30,670 nucleotides of DNA from CAUPWF01 sp964367905 (GTDB lineage Bacteria > Bacillota > Clostridia > Lachnospirales > Lachnospiraceae). The number at the start of each line of letters is the position of its first letter. The stretch's first letter is position 1. The stretch is from NCBI GenBank assembly GCA_964367905.1, contig CAYIZP010000036.1, positions 1 through 30,670 of the forward strand, given 5' to 3'. The position numbers were made by a program, and so were the translations under genes. The notes under the pieces were generated by a model. That model saw only the letters and a list, made by a program, of their open reading frames with translations. It had not been told where the DNA came from and ran no database searches. Positions 15,830-22,488 of this stretch are shown here, in pieces.

Positions 15830-16285
15830 ATGTTTTTTAATAAGAAAGAAGCGAAGCCAGAATTATTAACAATGGATAACGTGGTGAAAGGAACTCAAGG
15901 AATCACAAAAGAAGATGCGATTAGACTAGTAGGAAATATGCTTGTGGCAGGTGGATATGTGAGTGAGAGCTACATACCAGCGATGTTTGAGCGAGAAGAA
16001 ACATTCGCTACTTGTATGGGAAATGGAATGGCGATTCCTCATGGAGTAGAGAGTGCAAAAAAAGAGATTTTGAATTCGGGTATTGCAGTGCTAGCCGTGC
16101 CAGACGGAGTGGACTGGGGATCGGAAACAGTGAAGATTATTATTGCGATTGCTGGAAAAGGTGATGAGCATATGGAGATTTTATCAAACATTGCTGAAAA
16201 GTTATGTGAAGATGGTGTGGTAGATGAGTTGGTGAAAAAACCAAAGGAAGAAATTCATAGTTTTCTTGTTGAGAAAGGAGAATAA
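15830..16285 (+). CDS. mtlF: PTS mannitol-type EIIA
   Basis: A 151-residue cytoplasmic phosphocarrier that takes phosphate from HPr at His71 (GNGMAIPHGVESAKKEI) and gives it to Cys of the EIIB domain of the permease. The length and LLTMDNVV...ITKEDAIRLVGNMLVAGGYV opening are typical of free mannitol EIIA. ATG 15830 follows GAGGTAAG. The stop codon TAA abuts the next ATG (TAAATG), and the ribosome site of the PfkB gene (AAAGGAG) lies inside this gene's end, so the two are translationally coupled. It is separated from its EIICB gene by mtlR and a promoter. Confidence 0.93.
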   Translation: MFFNKKEAKPELLTMDNVVKGTQGITKEDAIRLVGNMLVAGGYVSESYIPAMFEREETFATCMGNGMAIPHGVESAKKEILNSGIAVLAVPDGVDWGSETVKIIIAIAGKGDEHMEILSNIAEKLCEDGVVDELVKKPKEEIHSFLVEKGE

Positions 16286-17213
16286 ATGATTATCACAGTA
16301 ACCATGAATCCTGCGATAGATAAGACAGCAGAATTGGACACATTTGTACATGAGGGTTTAAATCGATTGCAAAATCCAATCAGCGATGTGGGTGGAAAAG
16401 GAATCAATGTATCGAAAACCATTCATGCACTAGGGGGAGAGTCGATTGCAACAGGATTTTTAGCAGGGAATAACGGAAAGATGATTCAAGAAACACTTAG
16501 AATTCAAGGAATTAAGACAGATTTTCTCTTCGTAGAAGGAGAAACCAGAGTGAATTTGAAAGTGATAGAGCCTGGTGGAGTGTTGACTGAGTTGAATGAA
16601 CCAGGGCCTACAATCTCTAAGGAAATCGTTGAGGAATTAATACAAAAACTGGAGTCTTATGCCACCCCCAGAAAATCTATTTGTCCTAGCGGGAAGTGTT
16701 CCAAAGGGAGTGAGAACAGATGTATATGGGGAGATGATTCAGCGAATCAAGGCAAAGGGTGCGAAAGTATTTCTAGATGTGGATGGTAAATTATTTGAAG
16801 AGGCTCTTCCATATGGACCAAATATTATAAAGCCTAACAAATTTGAGTTAGAGCAGTATTTCGCAAAAGGGGAGCTTGATATAGATACTATGGTAGAATT
16901 GGCAACTGGGCTGAAGGAAAAGGGAATTGAGACTATCGCGATTTCCATGGGAAAAGATGGGGCTATTTTCTTAAATGATGGAGAGGCAAAGCGTGCACCC
17001 GGACTTAAGATCAAGGCGCATTCGGCTGTTGGAGCTGGAGATGCTATGGTTGCAGCTATTTCATATGGGATGAACCAAGGATATCAGATGGACGATTGGA
17101 TGAAGCTTGCGGTAGCCACATCGGCAGGAGCAGTAGTTACAATTGGGACAAAACCACCAACAAAAGAGCTAGTAGAAGAGTTGAAGAAAGAAGTAGTAAT
17201 CGAGTCAATCTAG
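16286..17213 (+). pseudogene. fruK: PfkB-family 1-phosphofructokinase, interrupted by a +1 frameshift at a C5 run
   Basis: The N-terminal frame (16286-16789) reads normally to about residue 126, with TMNPAIDKT, GGKGINVSKTIHALGG, GETRVNLKV and NEPGPTIS, then turns to nonsense. The correct continuation (FVLAGSVPKGV ... NKFELEQY ... AHSAVGAGDAMVAA) is in another frame, open from 16659 to 17213. Removing one C from CCCCC at 16665-16669 joins them into about 308 residues, the normal length of a 1-phosphofructokinase, with both ATP-site signatures. The substrate is inferred to be fructose-1-phosphate (product fructose-1,6-bisphosphate); tagatose-6-phosphate kinase is the main alternative. The second part has its own ATG 16659 with GGAG 5 nt before it. 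The lesion could be a sequencing error, a recent mutation, or a slippage switch; the flanking sequence looks fully conserved. Confidence 0.88.
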
Positions 17214-17243
17214 TAATTATATAGAATAAAGGAGAAGATAATA

Positions 17244-18503
17244 ATGAAAACAAGAGCAGTTAGAATGTATGGAGCAAATGATTTAAGGTGTGAAGAGTTC
17301 GAATTACCACAGATCAAAGACGATGAAATTCTAGTAAAAGTAATTAGTGATAGTATCTGTATGTCAACTTACAAGTTGGTAATTCAAGGAAAAGAGCATA
17401 AGAGAGCGCCTAAAAATATCGACACAAACCCAGTAATCATGGGGCATGAGTTCGCTGGAGATATCGTTGAAGTTGGATCAAAGTGGAAGGATCAATTTAA
17501 AGCAGGTCAAAAATTTGCTTTACAACCAGCCTTGAATTACAAAGGAAGCTTGGCGTCACCAGGATATTCTTATGAATTTTTTGGAGGAGACTGTACGTAT
17601 TGCATTATCCCTCAAGAAGTTATGGAATTAGGTTGTCTATTGCCTTATGACGGAGATTCATACTTTGAAGCATCATTGGGGGAACCAATGAGTTGTATCA
17701 TTGGAGGTTTCCATGCAAACTACCACACAAACAAGGTGAATTATGAGCATTCTATGGGTACAAAGGTAGATGGAAATATCATTATTTTAGGTGGTTGCGG
17801 ACCGATGGGACTAGGTGCAGTTAGTTATTCTCTAAGTATGGAAAATAAACCAAAGAGAGTTGTAGTTACAGATATCAGTGATGATAGAATTGCTCGAGCA
17901 AAAGAGGTAATCTCAGAAGAGAGCGCTAAGGAAAAGGGAATCGAACTCATCTATGTAAATACAGGCGAGACAGAAGATCCAGTGAAACAATTAATGGACT
18001 TGACAGATGGACATGGATATGACGATGTATATGTATACATCCCTTATCGTGAAGTAGCAGAGTTGGGAGACAAGATTCTTGCGTTTGATGGTTGTTTAAA
18101 CTTCTTCGCGGGACCTACAGATAACCAATTCACAGCATCAATGAACTTATACAATGTTCACTACACAAGCTCACATATCATCGGTACAACAGGTGGAAAT
18201 ACAGACGACCTTGTGGAAGCGATTGAGCGTTCGGCAAAAGGGGAAATCAACCCAGCGGTAATGGTAACTCATGTAGGTGGATTGGATAGCGTGGCAGATA
18301 CAACATTAAACTTGCCAAACATTCCAGGAGGAAAGAAATTAGTTTACACACAATTCGATATGCCACTTACTGCAATCGATGATTTCGAAGAACTTGGTAA
18401 GACGGAGCCATTGTTCGCAAAACTATATGAATGCTGCAAGGCACATAACGGATTGTGGAATGGAGACGCTGAGAAACTATTATTCGAGCACTTTAATGTA
18501 TAA
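17244..18503 (+). CDS. Zinc-type MDR dehydrogenase resembling L-sorbose-1-phosphate reductase (SorE)
   Basis: A 419-residue medium-chain dehydrogenase. It opens KTRAVRMYGANDLRCEEFELP, then DDEILVKVISDSICMSTYK, which closely follows SorE of enteric sorbose operons. A GroES-like part carries GHEFAGDIVEVGS (about residue 73), and SLGEPMSCIIGGFHANYH is also SorE-like. The nucleotide-binding GGCGPMGLGA (about residue 180) is followed by VVTDISDDR, an acidic end typical of NAD(H) preference. SorE interconverts L-sorbose-1-P and D-glucitol-6-P at the carbon next to the phosphate-bearing carbon. In this mannitol PTS operon the likely job is to oxidise the imported hexitol phosphate; see the findings for the fructose-1-phosphate proposal. 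It lies 30 bp after the PfkB gene and 26 bp before ptsH. The family is firm; the substrate is inferred. Confidence 0.82.
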   Translation: MKTRAVRMYGANDLRCEEFELPQIKDDEILVKVISDSICMSTYKLVIQGKEHKRAPKNIDTNPVIMGHEFAGDIVEVGSKWKDQFKAGQKFALQPALNYKGSLASPGYSYEFFGGDCTYCIIPQEVMELGCLLPYDGDSYFEASLGEPMSCIIGGFHANYHTNKVNYEHSMGTKVDGNIIILGGCGPMGLGAVSYSLSMENKPKRVVVTDISDDRIARAKEVISEESAKEKGIELIYVNTGETEDPVKQLMDLTDGHGYDDVYVYIPYREVAELGDKILAFDGCLNFFAGPTDNQFTASMNLYNVHYTSSHIIGTTGGNTDDLVEAIERSAKGEINPAVMVTHVGGLDSVADTTLNLPNIPGGKKLVYTQFDMPLTAIDDFEELGKTEPLFAKLYECCKAHNGLWNGDAEKLLFEHFNV

Positions 18504-18529
18504 GATAAGAAAGAAAAGAGGTAATAAAA

Positions 18530-18799
18530 ATGGTAAGTCAAAATCTAGTAATTAAAAATGCATCAGGAATCCACGCAAGACCAGCGGGAGAGTTAGCAAA
18601 AATCGCAAAATTCTGTGAATCAGACACATTAATCCTATATAAGGAGAAAGTAATTAATGTGAAGAGTGTTATCAACATCATGGCAGCAGGGTTGAGACAA
18701 GGAACAGAGATTACAGTACAGTGTACTGGCGAGACTGAAGTAGAAGATTTGAAGACAATTGTAGATGCAATCGAGAGTGGTCTTGGTGAGGAAATTTAA
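18530..18799 (+). CDS. ptsH: PTS phosphocarrier protein HPr
   Basis: An 89-residue small phosphocarrier that takes phosphate from EI at His15 (SGIHARPAGEL) and passes it to EIIA. Ser46, the HPr-kinase site of Gram-positive bacteria, is present in VKSVINIMAAG, although the neighbourhood differs from the classical KSIMGVMSL. It closes the operon; EI is about 6.4 kb upstream in the same locus instead of directly adjacent as in many bacteria. Together EI, HPr, EIIA and EIICB give a complete relay. Confidence 0.93.
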   Translation: MVSQNLVIKNASGIHARPAGELAKIAKFCESDTLILYKEKVINVKSVINIMAAGLRQGTEITVQCTGETEVEDLKTIVDAIESGLGEEI

Positions 18800-18806
18800 A
18801 AATATT

Positions 18807-18835
18807 TTGCAATTGTTAAGCAAATAGGGTATACT
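18807..18835 (+). promoter_or_regulatory. Candidate promoter between ptsH and the terminator
   Basis: TTGCAA (18807-18812) and TATACT (18830-18835) are 17 bp apart. A start near 18842 would give a ~90-nt transcript ending at the terminator at 18897-18931, with no obvious coding sequence. This may be coincidence in AT-rich DNA. Confidence 0.35.
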
Positions 18836-18896
18836 TGCAAAGTACATTGAAAATTTAATAGACATCTATACACATATATCTTTTAAACTTATGAAA

Positions 18897-18931
18897 CATT
18901 CAGAAACCATCCATAGGGTGGTTTTTGAATG
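18897..18931 (+). terminator. Intrinsic terminator of the mtlF-ptsH operon
   Basis: AAACCATCC (18904-18912) pairs with GGGTGGTTT (18916-18924) around ATA, with a T run. Flanking CATTCA (18897-18902) and TGAATG (18926-18931) can extend the stem around single unpaired bases, making it read in both directions. Confidence 0.75.
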
Positions 18932-18934
18932 TTT

Positions 18935-18943
18935 TGATATAAT
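18935..18943 (+). promoter_or_regulatory. Extended -10 promoter of glmS
   Basis: TGATATAAT combines an extended -10 (TGN) with a perfect TATAAT (18938-18943); no -35 is visible, because that position is inside the terminator. Transcription would begin near 18950, just before the 5' hairpin. Confidence 0.5.
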
Positions 18944-18953
18944 AGAAAAATGT

Positions 18954-18985
18954 GTAACTATTTAGTCGCAAGGCTGAATAGTTAC
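18954..18985 (+). other. GNRA-capped hairpin at the predicted 5' end of the glmS transcript
   Basis: GTAACTATTTAGTC (18954-18967) pairs over 14 bp (two G-U pairs) with GGCTGAATAGTTAC (18972-18985) around a GCAA tetraloop. It lies in the leader, 15 nt before the predicted ribozyme cleavage site, so it belongs to the 5' fragment that cleavage releases. Confidence 0.7.
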
Positions 18986-18995
18986 GAAAACGATA

Positions 18996-19150
18996 CAAAA
19001 GCGCCAAGAGCCCGGACAGCCGGGACGACGAGGAAAAGGGCAATCGAAATATTCGGCGGATACCCTTTCGCACCGCTTCTAGTGCGAAACATGAACAACA
19101 AATATGCAGGTGACTGCAAAACAAAAATTCATGATAGAAGGCAAAGATGA
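18996..19150 (+). ncRNA. glmS ribozyme / glucosamine-6-phosphate riboswitch
   Basis: A self-cleaving RNA that uses glucosamine-6-phosphate as a cofactor and so lowers glmS mRNA when the product is plentiful. Conserved core parts are present in order: AAAAGCGCC with the expected cleavage between 19000 and 19001; a stem CCCGG/CCGGG (19011-19024); GACGAGG; AATCGAAATATTCGGCGGAT (the core pseudoknot region); a TTTCGCAC/GTGCGAAA stem; and a distal P4 stem bounded by CATGAA and TTCATG with a TGCAGGTGACTGCA hairpin. It lies directly upstream of glmS, whose start is about 85 nt further on. An open frame across it (18950-19150) is a chance ORF. Confidence 0.93.
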
Positions 19151-19233
19151 TTAGAATAGGTTCTATCGATGAAACACATCAGATAGAAATGAAGTAAGAA
19201 CAAAAATAGATTAGAGAACATAGGAGAATAGAT

Positions 19234-21057
19234 ATGTGTGGAATAATAGGATATACAGGTAAGAATCAAGCGGAGAGTATTTTGCTACAGGCATTGGAGA
19301 CTTTGGAGTACAGAGGATACGATAGTGCTGGAATTGCAATTATGGACGAGAAGATTGAGGTTCGAAAGTGTGCGGGACGAGTAGCAGACCTGAGAAAGGT
19401 TTGTGCAAAAGCACCACTAACAGGAAACTGTGGAATCGGTCATACGAGATGGGCGACTCACGGAGGGGTAACAGATGGAAATGCCCATCCGCATAAGCGA
19501 GGAAAAATAACCCTAGTTCATAATGGAATCATCGAGAACTATGCAGAGTTGATAGAGAGATACGACCTAGAGATGGAGTCAGATACAGATACAGAAGTAG
19601 CAGCGGCTTGCTTGGATCGTTATTATCAGGGAGATGTGTTTGCAGCATTTGCAAAATTAGTACGCAAAATCAAAGGGACGTTTGCGCTTGTTGTGATGTT
19701 CGAAGATAAGCCAGGGGTAATCTATGCCATCAGACATGTCAGTCCAGTGGTGGTTGGTATAGGTGATGGAGAGAATATTTTGGCATCGGATATCATCGCG
19801 GTGAGTCCTTATACAAAGTCATATTTTGTGGTGCCAGAGCTTCATGTCACAGAACTTTCTGAAGGAAGCGCAAAAGTATATAATCTTGAAGGACAGGAAG
19901 TAAAACAAGAGCTTTTGACCATTGATTGGGATACGACACAAGATGGAAAAGGTGGATACCCATTTTACATGGAGAAAGAAATCATGGAACAACCTGATGC
20001 GATCAGTAGAACCATTGATCCAAGACTGGTTGGAGACGCCATTGATTTTAGTGCGGATCAGATTCCAGATGAGCTTCTAACGGAGTGCAAACGTATCTGC
20101 ATCATCGCATGCGGAACGGCTATGCATGCGGGATTAGTAGGAAAAAGTCTGATTCAGAGAAGGTTAGGGATTAAGGTAGAGGTGGAGATTGCCTCAGAGT
20201 TTCTCTATACACATCCAGTCATAGAAGAGGGAACATTGGTCGTTGCAGTGTCACAATCAGGTGAGACCATTGATACACTTGAAGCGTTGAAATATGCGCA
20301 AAACGAGGGAGCGAAAGCACTAGCAATCGTAAATGTGAAAGAGTCTTCTATCGCGAGAACGGCAGATTACGTCATCTACACTAACGCGGGTCCAGAGATT
20401 GCGGTGGCTAGTACCAAGGCATATACGACGCAGGTAGCAATCTTTTATCTTCTTACTTGCAAAATGGCTAGATTGGCTGGGAAAATGACTGCAGAAGAAG
20501 AGAAGGCTTATGTAGAACAGATTCGTTTGATTCCAGAGAAAATTAGCAAAGTGCTAGAGGATAAGGGAGAGATTCATAAGATTACACGCTCGGTGGTGGA
20601 CGCAAAAGATGCATTTATGATTGGTCGAGGACTAGATTATGCAGCGCTATTAGAGGCGTCGCTAAAATTAAAAGAGGTGGCTTATGTACATTCAGAGGCA
20701 TATGCATCTGGAGAATTAAAACATGGAACCATTGCATTGATTACAGAAGAAACACCAGTAGTAGCGCTAGTAACTCAAACAAGTCTTAGAAGAAAAGAAA
20801 TGCTTAACATCAAAGAGGTTCAAAGTAGAGGCGCGAAAGTCATTGGATTTATCAAGTCATCGTTCTTAGCAGATTCGGATGAAAGTAGCAAGACAAGGGA
20901 CTTTCAAGCGTATTATGCATTGCCAGATATGGAAGATGAATTCATGATTATGCCAGCGACAGTGGCATTACAACTGTTGGCATACTATACATCTGCTGAT
21001 AGAGGCTTGGATGTGGATAAACCAAGAAACTTAGCAAAGGTTGTAACTGTAGAATAA
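19234..21057 (+). CDS. glmS: Glutamine-fructose-6-phosphate aminotransferase (isomerizing)
   Basis: Makes glucosamine-6-phosphate from fructose-6-phosphate and glutamine, the first step to UDP-GlcNAc and peptidoglycan. The 607-residue protein starts MCGIIGYTG, where Cys2 becomes the N-terminal nucleophile of the glutaminase domain. HTRWATHGGVTDGNAHPH and VHNGIIENY are the usual glutaminase motifs. Two SIS domains follow, with ACGTAMHAG and SQSGETIDTL (about residues 290-350) and GRGLDYAALLEASLKLKEVAY (about 468). The C-terminus ends PRNLAKVVTVE. A ribozyme precedes it, so expression responds to its own product. The RBS is AGGAG before ATG 19234. Confidence 0.97.
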   Translation: MCGIIGYTGKNQAESILLQALETLEYRGYDSAGIAIMDEKIEVRKCAGRVADLRKVCAKAPLTGNCGIGHTRWATHGGVTDGNAHPHKRGKITLVHNGIIENYAELIERYDLEMESDTDTEVAAACLDRYYQGDVFAAFAKLVRKIKGTFALVVMFEDKPGVIYAIRHVSPVVVGIGDGENILASDIIAVSPYTKSYFVVPELHVTELSEGSAKVYNLEGQEVKQELLTIDWDTTQDGKGGYPFYMEKEIMEQPDAISRTIDPRLVGDAIDFSADQIPDELLTECKRICIIACGTAMHAGLVGKSLIQRRLGIKVEVEIASEFLYTHPVIEEGTLVVAVSQSGETIDTLEALKYAQNEGAKALAIVNVKESSIARTADYVIYTNAGPEIAVASTKAYTTQVAIFYLLTCKMARLAGKMTAEEEKAYVEQIRLIPEKISKVLEDKGEIHKITRSVVDAKDAFMIGRGLDYAALLEASLKLKEVAYVHSEAYASGELKHGTIALITEETPVVALVTQTSLRRKEMLNIKEVQSRGAKVIGFIKSSFLADSDESSKTRDFQAYYALPDMEDEFMIMPATVALQLLAYYTSADRGLDVDKPRNLAKVVTVE

Positions 21058-21094
21058 ATAGGAAGATATGTGTATAGATAATGTACCGTTAAAA

Positions 21095-21139
21095 GGGACG
21101 GGGGAGGTATGAAGCTTGACTTCATACCTCCCCCGTCCC
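21095..21139. repeat. Dispersed palindromic element, copy 3 (perfect 20-bp stem)
   Basis: Bases 21095-21114 and 21120-21139 are perfect inverse complements with loop CTTGA. The arm starts GGGACGGGGG, and the tail AATTTTGTC matches copy 2. It lies 37 bp after the glmS stop and just before the next promoter, so it is well placed to end glmS transcription. Here internal loop and inner stem have merged into one continuous helix. Confidence 0.8.
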
Positions 21140-21162
21140 TAATTTTGTCAAGAAAAGCTAAG

Positions 21163-21191
21163 TTTACATCTTGTTTTTTATATGCTATAAT
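21163..21191 (+). promoter_or_regulatory. Putative promoter of the EAL protein-asnS operon
   Basis: TTTACA (21163-21168) and TATAAT (21186-21191) lie exactly 17 bp apart, 52 bp before the GTG start at 21244. Confidence 0.7.
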
Positions 21192-21243
21192 ATGCCTAAG
21201 ATTTTGGAAAGTCTCACACTTTTTCAGAAAAGAGGAATCATTA

Positions 21244-22488
21244 GTGAAGTATGTTAAGAGCGAGGACGATGTAAACATTTACATGGATCCATACTTTGGA
21301 ATACCAAATGTGAAATTATATCGAGAAAACATGAAAAAATGTAATTATAACAAATTATGTATGACGGAAATTGTCAATGCAGATTTGACAATTGCGACAG
21401 TAGGAATAGACACATACTACGAGGGATGCACAGATGTGTTGAAGATGGTAAAACAGTCTCTAAAGGAATCGGGTTTGGGACATTTGATTCATGTGTACGC
21501 AGTGAATTACAAAAACTTTATCTTAGTAGCTGATGAGAGAATCAAGCCAAAGGATTTTGTTACATTGATGAAGGAATTATATGCACGGTACGAGCATGCA
21601 ACTGCAGATGGAAGCGAAGTCAGTGGGGTGTCTAGATTTGCAATTGTCTTAGAGTCAAATAACATGATTGAGCAAGCGATTAGTACATTTTTACAGAATA
21701 AAGGGTCGCAGGAAAACTTTCTGATTTGCTCCAATGATATTTTGAGTTTAGATCCTCTTTATGAACATACCGATGTGGTGGAACTTCTTACGAGGGCAGT
21801 GAATCATGATAATATTGTTCCTTACTATCAAGGAATACACAACAACGAGCTAGGGAGAATAGATAAGTATGAAGCGCTGATGCGGATTGTGGACGATGAT
21901 GGAACGGTATATCTTCCGTATATTTTTTTGGATATTGCAAAACAGTATAAGTTTTATAATAAAATCAGTAGAATGATGATAGAACGGGCATTAACAGAGT
22001 TTGAAGGTAGAGATGAGGACGTCTCAGTGAATATATCGCTTTTTGATATTGATACGGAGTCGTTTCGAAATTGGTTTTATCAATTTTTAGAAAACTATAA
22101 GAGTCCAGATAAAATTGTGATAGAGTTCGTCGAGACAGAAGATTTTGTTGAGGATGAAATCTATTTTAGCTTTATTAAAAGGGTAAGATCACATGGGTGT
22201 AAGATTGCGCTAGATGATTTTGGAGCAGGATACTCTTCTTATGCGCGTGTAATATCGTTGAAGCCAGACTTCATTAAGGTGGATGGTAGTATTATAAAGG
22301 ATATCACAACGATTAATGAGAATCTGACTATTTTGCAGTCCATCTGTTTCTTGGCGCATCTAATCGAGGCTGAGATTGTTGCAGAATTTGTGGATAGAGA
22401 TGATGTACAACGACTATTAAGGCGTTGCGAAATTCCATACTCTCAAGGATATTATTTCGCAAAACCAAAACCATTGGAGGAATTATGA
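21244..22488 (+). CDS. EAL-domain protein with degenerate GGDEF-like N-terminus (probable c-di-GMP phosphodiesterase)
   Basis: The start chosen is GTG 21244, 7 nt after AGAGGA. The frame is open further up but would run through the repeat and promoter. The product has 414 residues. Residues 12-160 look like a worn GGDEF domain: DPYFGIPN (15-22) for DPLTGLPN, and YAVNYKNFILV (85-95) where RLGGDEF would be, so no cyclase activity is expected. The EAL domain (about 180-414) keeps Glu210 in KYEALMR, VNIS, IEFVETE, Asp324-Asp325 in LDDFGAGYSS, KVDGS and QGYYFAKP; the usual AEGVE reads AEFVD. Hydrolysis of c-di-GMP is therefore likely but not certain. No membrane segment is present. The stop overlaps the asnS start (ATGA), which ties the two translationally. 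Confidence 0.85.
   Translation: MKYVKSEDDVNIYMDPYFGIPNVKLYRENMKKCNYNKLCMTEIVNADLTIATVGIDTYYEGCTDVLKMVKQSLKESGLGHLIHVYAVNYKNFILVADERIKPKDFVTLMKELYARYEHATADGSEVSGVSRFAIVLESNNMIEQAISTFLQNKGSQENFLICSNDILSLDPLYEHTDVVELLTRAVNHDNIVPYYQGIHNNELGRIDKYEALMRIVDDDGTVYLPYIFLDIAKQYKFYNKISRMMIERALTEFEGRDEDVSVNISLFDIDTESFRNWFYQFLENYKSPDKIVIEFVETEDFVEDEIYFSFIKRVRSHGCKIALDDFGAGYSSYARVISLKPDFIKVDGSIIKDITTINENLTILQSICFLAHLIEAEIVAEFVDRDDVQRLLRRCEIPYSQGYYFAKPKPLEEL

Noticed and set aside
16640..16790. Programmed +1 ribosomal frameshift in fruK
   Set aside because: CCC-A can slip, but the following AGA is a common codon here, no stop codon or stimulating structure is evident at the site, and such a switch is not known to me for this family. 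Homopolymer error or mutation is more likely.
18950..19150. 66-codon open frame upstream of glmS
   Set aside because: It lies across the 5' hairpin and glmS ribozyme, and RNA structure explains the sequence.
21109..21243. In-frame N-terminal extension of the EAL protein
   Set aside because: It would be coded by repeat copy 3 and by the -35/-10 promoter, and has no ribosome site; GTG 21244 does.
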